Shown here piece after piece: positions 48,159 through 52,511 of a stretch of 52,511 bases of DNA. Positions within the stretch are counted from its first letter, which is position 1, and every line of letters begins with the position of its first letter. The notes under the pieces are model-generated. The model ran no database searches. It saw only the letters and a program-made list of their open reading frames with translations, and was not told the DNA's origin. Location: the NCBI GenBank assembly GCA_040880805.1, contig JBBDHW010000068.1, positions 4,782-57,292 on the forward strand, read 5' to 3'. The translations under genes were made by a program, and so were the position numbers. Source of the stretch: Acidimicrobiia bacterium. GTDB lineage: Bacteria > Actinomycetota > Acidimicrobiia > IMCC26256 > DASPTH01.

Positions 48159-48654
48159 CGTCGTTCCTCTCGCGCGCAGGGCCTCGCAGACCCTAGCGCC
48201 GCGTGTTGCAGATCGACCGGGGGCGCGCTACGAAATCCCGACCGAACAGGAGCCCGCGTGAGCGACGTGATGCACCACGTAGACGGCGAACCTGCGAGCG
48301 AGGCGTGCGACGCTCGCGATCGAAGCGCTCGACGCCGGCGCCGCGTCGACTGCAGCGGGTATCGCGTCCCAGGACGCGGTCGCGAAGCGTCTTGGTGCGG
48401 CGGCTGCGTTCATCCGAAGCACTAGCAGCCACTTTCCCCTTCCCGCGGGACTCGCCGAGAACTTCTTCACCGAGCCGCTCGGCTACACCGGCGAGGCAGG
48501 GACACTCGGTACCACGGACAACGTGTACTGCATGGGCAGGCCGCGGTCGGACGCGCCAGAGCAAGCACGTCAGGGGACGCGCCAGATCGACAGTCGGGAG
48601 TGGTGGCTGGAGAGCGTCGGGTATGGCCGTGCGCGATTCCGCCCTGATGGTGTC
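48159..48654. other. 496-bp gap with gene-remnant-like open frame
   Basis: No intact gene is seen. The frame of the downstream GrpB-like gene is open from 48283 with a protein-like composition (AIEALDAGAASTAAG, HFPLPAGLAENFFTEPLGYTG, GTTDNVYCMG), but there is no ATG, GTG or TTG before 48520. It may be a decayed gene. The P450 promoter should lie near 48159-48240. Confidence 0.4.
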
Positions 48655-49074
48655 ATGTCGAACGACGCGCTTCGGCTGGTCGACTACGACCGGGCATGGC
48701 CGCAGCGGTTTGTGGAGCTGCGAGATGAGCTTGCAGCTGCTCTCGGCGGCCTTGGCGTCACGATCGAGCACGTTGGGAGTACGTCAGTGCCGGGTCGGGC
48801 CGCGAAGCAGCCGCACCTGGATCACGTCTTGTTTCGGGACCTCTTGCGGCATGACGCCGGTGTCGCCGCCGAGTACGCGACCGAGAAGCGCCGCCACGCC
48901 CATCTACTGCCCACTGACCGCGCCGGCTACACCGACGCCAAGAGCGCGGTGTTCCACTACGCGCGCCGGTCGCGAATTCGGGGCGCGCTGGGCCACGTTG
49001 GCTGCACCTCGACGACCGCGCTCGACGATCTCGAGCACCGCCGAGTCGCCGGCAAGGCAATACTCGTCCCCTGA
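48655..49074 (+). pseudogene. GrpB (UPF0157) family gene with internal deletion
   Basis: A 139-residue frame. The N-terminus is a normal GrpB domain start (LRLVDYDRAWPQRFVELRDELAAALGGLGVTIEHVGSTSVPGRAAK). It then jumps directly to the family's C-terminal part (HLDHVLFRDLLRHDAGVAAEYATEKRRHAHLLPTDRAGYTDAKSAVF). About 60-70 residues of the usual core are missing in frame, including the conserved acidic and HxH-containing segments between those motifs. The last 35 residues also no longer resemble the family. GrpB proteins are nucleotidyltransferase-fold proteins of unclear function. It is likely non-functional. Confidence 0.65.
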
Positions 49075-49114
49075 CGAGTAGCTTGCGTCGAGGCCGATAC
49101 GGGGAACCAAACCG

Positions 49115-50305
49115 ATGGACATCACCTACACGACCACGCCGAAGCTCGAGGCATTGCGCAGCGAGGTCCGGTCGTGGCTCGACGAGGAGTTGCCTCCGAA
49201 GTACGAGGGCTTCCAGTGGGACTTCGAAGAGGATCCCGACCGCTGGGCGTTCTACCGACAGTTCTGGAAGCAGCAGGGCGCGAAACGCTGGCTGGAGCCC
49301 ACGTGGCCGCGGGAGTACGGCGGCGCCGAGATGTCGCGTCGTGAGGCGCGCATCGTCCACGAGGAGTTCGACCGCCGTCGTGCGGGCGGCTTCGCCGGCA
49401 TCGGCATGCAGGTCGGCCCGGCGATCTTGCGGCTCGGCAATGACGAGCAGAAGGCGGAGTTCCTCCCGGGTATGGCCGCCGGCGAGATCATGTGGGCGGA
49501 GGGCTACACGGAACCGAACTCCGGTTCCGACCTCGCGTCGTTGCGCACACGCGCGGTGCTCGACGGCGACGAGTGGGTGATCGACGGCCAGAAGACGTTC
49601 TGCACCGCGGGCCATCACTGCAACTGGATCATCATCGCGGCCCGCACCGATCCGGACTACGCGAAGCGCCACAACGGGATCACCTATTTTCTGTCACCGA
49701 TCGACGAGCCGGGCATCGAGCTGCGGCCCCTCCTGAACATGGCGGACGGTCGTCAGAATCTCGTGTTCCTGGACGACGTGCACGTGCCGCAGCACCGGAT
49801 GCTGGGAGACCTCAACCAGGGCTGGCAGCAGGTGTGGTTCGGGATGGGTGGCAACCCGATCCCAGTGTTCGAGAGCGACGACCCGGGACCGGAGCAGGAG
49901 TACGAGCCCGAACCGGCGGGTGAGGCGTGGCTACTCGACCAACTCGTGCAGTACTGCCGGAAGACCACCCGGAACGGAACCCTGCTCGCCGACGATCCCG
50001 TCGTCCGCATGCAGCTCAGCGAGCTCGCGATCAGCGTCGAGATCGAGAAGGTGCTCCGCTACGAAGGAACGTGCGCGTACAGCACACATCTCCACCAGGC
50101 GATCACCAAGGAGTTCCAACCGGAGTTCGCGCAGACGTGCATGGAGATCCTCGGTGCCGTGGGACAGGTCCAGTCAGGTGAGTGGGCCCCGCTCGCGGGC
50201 GAGATCGAACGCGTCTACCGGCGATCGTTCGGCAACCACGCGGGCGGCACGTCGCAAGTGAAGCGCATGGTGGTCGCAACGCGCGACCTCGGTCTGCCGC
50301 GGTAA
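49115..50305 (+). CDS. Acyl-CoA dehydrogenase, first subunit of a pair
   Basis: A 396-residue FAD-dependent acyl-CoA dehydrogenase. Signatures are WAEGYTEPNSGSDLASLRTRAVLDGDEWVIDGQKTFCTAGHHCNWIIIAARTD and the C-terminal EWAPLAGEIERVYRRSFGNHAGGTSQVKRMVVATRDLGLPR. The usual catalytic Glu of the YEGT motif is replaced (HAGGT), and the R-x-QFG FAD contact is absent. The next gene has REQFG. This complementarity resembles the alpha2-beta2 FadE heterotetramers of mycobacterial sterol degradation. It is 9 bp upstream of the second gene. Confidence 0.92.
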   Translation: MDITYTTTPKLEALRSEVRSWLDEELPPKYEGFQWDFEEDPDRWAFYRQFWKQQGAKRWLEPTWPREYGGAEMSRREARIVHEEFDRRRAGGFAGIGMQVGPAILRLGNDEQKAEFLPGMAAGEIMWAEGYTEPNSGSDLASLRTRAVLDGDEWVIDGQKTFCTAGHHCNWIIIAARTDPDYAKRHNGITYFLSPIDEPGIELRPLLNMADGRQNLVFLDDVHVPQHRMLGDLNQGWQQVWFGMGGNPIPVFESDDPGPEQEYEPEPAGEAWLLDQLVQYCRKTTRNGTLLADDPVVRMQLSELAISVEIEKVLRYEGTCAYSTHLHQAITKEFQPEFAQTCMEILGAVGQVQSGEWAPLAGEIERVYRRSFGNHAGGTSQVKRMVVATRDLGLPR

Positions 50306-50314
50306 CCGCGCGTC

Positions 50315-51451
50315 GTGGCCATCGACCTCTCGCTCGACGACGACCAGCTCCTCATCCAGCGATCCGCCCAGGAGCTCTTCCGTCGGCGTTGTCCACCGGA
50401 AGTCGTGCGCGACATCGAGGCGGGCGAGCTCGGGTACGCACCCGACCTCTGGCAGGAGATGGCAGGCCTCGGTTGGTTGGGCATCGCCGCTCCCGAGGAG
50501 TACGGCGGTACGGGCGGCAGCTTCCTCGACCTCTACCCGATCTACGAGGAGATGGGCCGTTCCCTCGTGCCGAGCCCGCACCTCGACACCGTCGTGGTCG
50601 CCGGCGGGACGATCGTCGACGTCGGCACCGACGCGCAGAGACGGCGCGTCATCCCGGCGATCGCGGACGGCAGTTGCATCGTCAGCACCGCGATCCTCGA
50701 GGGCGACGGCTCGTTCGGTCCCGGTGGCATCGCGTGCTCGGCGACACTCGATGGCAGCGACTACGTGCTGAACGGGACGAAGTTGCTCGTCGGGTACGCG
50801 CCGTCGGCCGACTACTTCCTCGTGGTCGCGCGCACCGGCGGTGGGCCGGGGGCGGAGGGAATCACGCTCTTCCTCGTCGACGCACGTCGCGACGGGATCT
50901 CCTGGGCACCGATACCCAACATCGCCGGGAACGCGTTGTACGCGGTCACGTTCGACGCGGTGACAACATCTGTCGACACCGTCGTGGGTGACGTCGACGG
51001 CGGGTGGGAGCACGTGTCGGCCGCGACCACGCGGGCGGCGGTGCTGCAGACCGCGACGATCGTCGGAGCGGCGCGCACGGTGCTCGACATGACGAATCAG
51101 TACGCGAAGGACCGCGAGCAGTTCGGCAACCCGATCGGCCGCTACCAGGCGGTCCAGTACATGGTGTCGGACATCTTGATCGACCTCCACCGCGCCGACC
51201 TCTTGGCGAGGCAGGCGGCGTTTCGGATCTCCGCCGGCAAGTCCTACATGCGGGAGGCCGCGATCGCTGTCGCGTTCGGCAAGAAGGCGGCCGCGCACTT
51301 GCACCGTCAAGCGCACGAGGTGCATGCAGGGGTCGCGTTCATCGTCGACCACGACCTCACGCTGTTCTCGCGCCGAGCGAAGTTCTGGGAGAACAACTTG
51401 GGCGACGCGCGCTACTACCAGGAGCTCTTGGCGCACGAGATGAGCATCTGA
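50315..51451 (+). CDS. Acyl-CoA dehydrogenase, second subunit of a pair
   Basis: A 378-residue acyl-CoA dehydrogenase homologue. It starts AIDLSLDDDQLLIQRSAQELFRR, has GWLGIAAPEEYGGTGGSFLDLYPIYEEMGRSLVPSP, and the FAD-binding YAKDREQFGNPIGRYQAVQYMVSDILIDLH. The middle domain lacks the usual TEP-x-GSD motif, which is present in the first subunit. The two products probably assemble into one oxidase that dehydrogenates a CoA thioester, perhaps of a sterol side chain; the substrate is inferred only from family resemblance. The start is GTG. Confidence 0.92.
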   Translation: MAIDLSLDDDQLLIQRSAQELFRRRCPPEVVRDIEAGELGYAPDLWQEMAGLGWLGIAAPEEYGGTGGSFLDLYPIYEEMGRSLVPSPHLDTVVVAGGTIVDVGTDAQRRRVIPAIADGSCIVSTAILEGDGSFGPGGIACSATLDGSDYVLNGTKLLVGYAPSADYFLVVARTGGGPGAEGITLFLVDARRDGISWAPIPNIAGNALYAVTFDAVTTSVDTVVGDVDGGWEHVSAATTRAAVLQTATIVGAARTVLDMTNQYAKDREQFGNPIGRYQAVQYMVSDILIDLHRADLLARQAAFRISAGKSYMREAAIAVAFGKKAAAHLHRQAHEVHAGVAFIVDHDLTLFSRRAKFWENNLGDARYYQELLAHEMSI

Positions 51452-51534
51452 CCTCTGCTCGTCGCGGTCTGTTCGCCAGCCGGCACGTCACGGAATTTGA
51501 GAATCGGCGTGTGCTCGGCCACGCTGCGCCCGTC

Positions 51535-51579
51535 ATTGAGGAGCCGGCCATCGAGAAGCCGGTCATCGAGGAGGTAGCC
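51535..51579. repeat. 15-bp imperfect tandem repeat (3 copies) just before the SDR gene
   Basis: Three related 15-mers (ATTGAGGAGCCGGCC, ATCGAGAAGCCGGTC, ATCGAGGAGGTAGCC) run up to the ATG at 51580, in frame with it. They would encode IEEPA-IEKPV-IEEVA if translation began at GTG 51511. The last copy contains the GAGGAGG ribosome-binding site. Confidence 0.75.
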
Positions 51580-52368
51580 ATGGGCGACAGGTTGCTCGGC
51601 AAGGTCTGCATCGTCACCGGTGCGGCGCAAGGAATCGGAGCCGCGTACGCGCGGGCGATGGCAGCCGAGGGCGCCGATGTCGTGATCATCGACCTGAAGC
51701 GCATCGACCAGGCGAAGGATGTCGAAGACGACGTCAAGGCACTCGGTCGGCGGGCGCTCACTCTGAAAGCCGACGTGACCGATCCCGAACAGATGACGGA
51801 GATGGGAACGACGGTGGTCGACGAGTTCGGTCACGTCGACTGCCTGGTGAACAACGCCGCGCTCATGTTCGACCAGCTCACGGCCAGCTGGGACGACTTC
51901 CTGGCCGTGAATTTCATGGGCATCGTCAACGCGTCGAACGCGGTGGTCCCGTACCTGTGGGAGCAGCGCCGTGGCTCGATCGTCAACATCTCGTCGACGG
52001 CAGCGTTTCCGCTCCCGCTGCCCGCGATGTTCATGGCCGGCGAAGACTCGCCGCCGCCGACGATCGCGCCCGCGGGCTACGGGCTCACGAAGTGGATGGT
52101 GATCTACCAGACCCGCCAGATGGCGCAGATGCTCGGTCGGCGCGGGATCCGCGTGAACGCGGTGTGCCCCGGGGTCACGATGTCACCGGCGACGAAGGCG
52201 GTGGTGCCGGAACCGATCATCGACACGCTCCGCGCCGCGTCAGCACTCGGAACGACGCTCGAGCCCGAGGACATGACTGGCCTGATCGTGTTCCTCGCGT
52301 CGGACGAGAGCTCGAAGATGACCGGCCAGGTCCTGATCAACGACGCTGGCACCTGGTTCAGCGGATAG
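51580..52368 (+). CDS. Short-chain dehydrogenase/reductase
   Basis: A 262-residue classical SDR. The NAD(P) motif is VTGAAQGIGAAYARAMAAEG, followed by DLKR (acidic residue after beta-2, favouring NAD), NNAALMFD, the catalytic Ser in VNISSTAAF, and Tyr/Lys in YGLTKWMVIYQ. The C-terminal MTGQVLINDAGTWFSG is standard. An insertion (MFMAGEDSPPPTIAPAG) precedes the catalytic Tyr. GAGGAGG lies 5 nt before the ATG. It follows the two acyl-CoA dehydrogenase genes on the same strand and may act on a hydroxyacyl or sterol intermediate. Confidence 0.92.
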   Translation: MGDRLLGKVCIVTGAAQGIGAAYARAMAAEGADVVIIDLKRIDQAKDVEDDVKALGRRALTLKADVTDPEQMTEMGTTVVDEFGHVDCLVNNAALMFDQLTASWDDFLAVNFMGIVNASNAVVPYLWEQRRGSIVNISSTAAFPLPLPAMFMAGEDSPPPTIAPAGYGLTKWMVIYQTRQMAQMLGRRGIRVNAVCPGVTMSPATKAVVPEPIIDTLRAASALGTTLEPEDMTGLIVFLASDESSKMTGQVLINDAGTWFSG

Positions 52369-52395
52369 GGAGCTGCTGGCGTGCTGGAGGGCCGG

Positions 52396-52439
52396 GTGCG
52401 CCCTCGGCAGGATTCGAACCTGCGCGCGGACGGCGCGGG
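52396..52439 (-). repeat. Partial tRNA 3'-end copy (direct repeat 1)
   Basis: On the minus strand this 44-bp segment contains a T-arm (GCAGG-TTCGAAT-CCTGC) followed by the 3' acceptor strand CGAGGGC. It is identical to 52468-52511. No matching 5' acceptor GCCCTCG occurs within tRNA distance, so it is not a complete tRNA but a duplicated 3' end. Confidence 0.65.
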
Positions 52440-52467
52440 GGTTGGGTGGCGATGTGGAGCATCGGCA

Positions 52468-52511
52468 GTGCGCCCTCGGCAGGATTCGAACCTGCGCGCG
52501 GACGGCGCGGG
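52468..52511 (-). tRNA. tRNA 3' part running off the right edge (direct repeat 2)
   Basis: This is the same T-arm and 3' acceptor strand as 52396-52439, reading leftward, with the 5' half beyond the window. Bases before the T-arm could be part of a long variable arm, but the isotype cannot be determined. It may be a complete tRNA gene or another partial copy. The 28 bp between the two copies are unique. Confidence 0.5.

Noticed and set aside
52396-52511. CRISPR array
   Set aside because: Only two copies are seen and the repeat has a tRNA T-loop and acceptor strand.

Overview
The window is high-GC DNA (roughly 70 % by eye) from an actinobacterium. The lineage markers are a WhiB protein, a PdtaS-type histidine kinase, a Kgd-type 2-oxoglutarate decarboxylase/dehydrogenase, a proteasome activator of the Bpa family, DUF3107, a paired ArsA/Get3-like ATPase operon, two F420-type oxidoreductases and a plant-type (class II) DAHP synthase. 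The gene mix (acyl-CoA dehydrogenases, P450, orphan substrate-binding protein, proteasome factor) fits an Acidimicrobiia-like lineage, but that placement is inference. Genes are tightly packed on both strands with many ATGA/GTGA overlaps. I see no rRNA, CRISPR array or insertion sequence.

Region 1 (1-19 kb) is rich in iron-sulfur and redox biology. It starts with the N-terminal part of an SNF2 helicase, then an MpaB-family oxygenase, a TauE/SafE exporter divergent from an Rrf2 regulator, a methyltransferase and a [4Fe-4S] aconitase, whose end overlaps a Phd/VapC-type toxin-antitoxin pair. Next comes a cassette of a SufR-like Fe-S regulator, a radical SAM protein ending in a CCAEP tail and a deazaflavin-dependent nitroreductase-like protein, divergent from a Rieske protein with a long helical domain. 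After it lie an ATP-grasp enzyme, a Nfu-type scaffold, and a second regulator of the same class heading a cysteine desulfurase-VOC-DUF169 operon divergent from the Fe-S carrier Mrp. Both regulator promoters hold short palindromes with 6-nt spacing.

Region 2 (19-30 kb) is signalling and housekeeping: a cyclase/NB-ARC ATPase, a Crp-family regulator, a tyrosine phosphatase, the DUF3107-ArsA-ArsA-PdtaS operon, WhiB, a glycerophosphodiesterase, a diacylglycerol kinase-like protein, a family 5 uracil-DNA glycosylase and DapA. Region 3 (30-39.9 kb) holds a DHA2 exporter, the bpa-DAHP synthase-kgd operon, an ECF sigma factor fused to an RskA-like anti-sigma domain, and an aldo/keto reductase. Region 4 (39.9-46.2 kb) is a cell-surface and sensing segment: a His-rich membrane protein, a secreted protein, a second ECF sigma factor fused to a zinc-finger anti-sigma domain, membrane anchor and extracellular domain, an orphan substrate-binding protein and an LLM oxidoreductase. 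Region 5 (46.2 kb to the end) is catabolic: P450 with a partner, a damaged GrpB gene, two complementary acyl-CoA dehydrogenases and an SDR. It ends in two direct copies of a tRNA 3' end.

A recurring architectural feature is the promoter form. At least a dozen genes have a TANNNT hexamer 6-8 nt before the start codon and no Shine-Dalgarno sequence, which predicts leaderless mRNAs. Several convergent gene pairs are separated by strong hairpins that probably terminate both transcripts.
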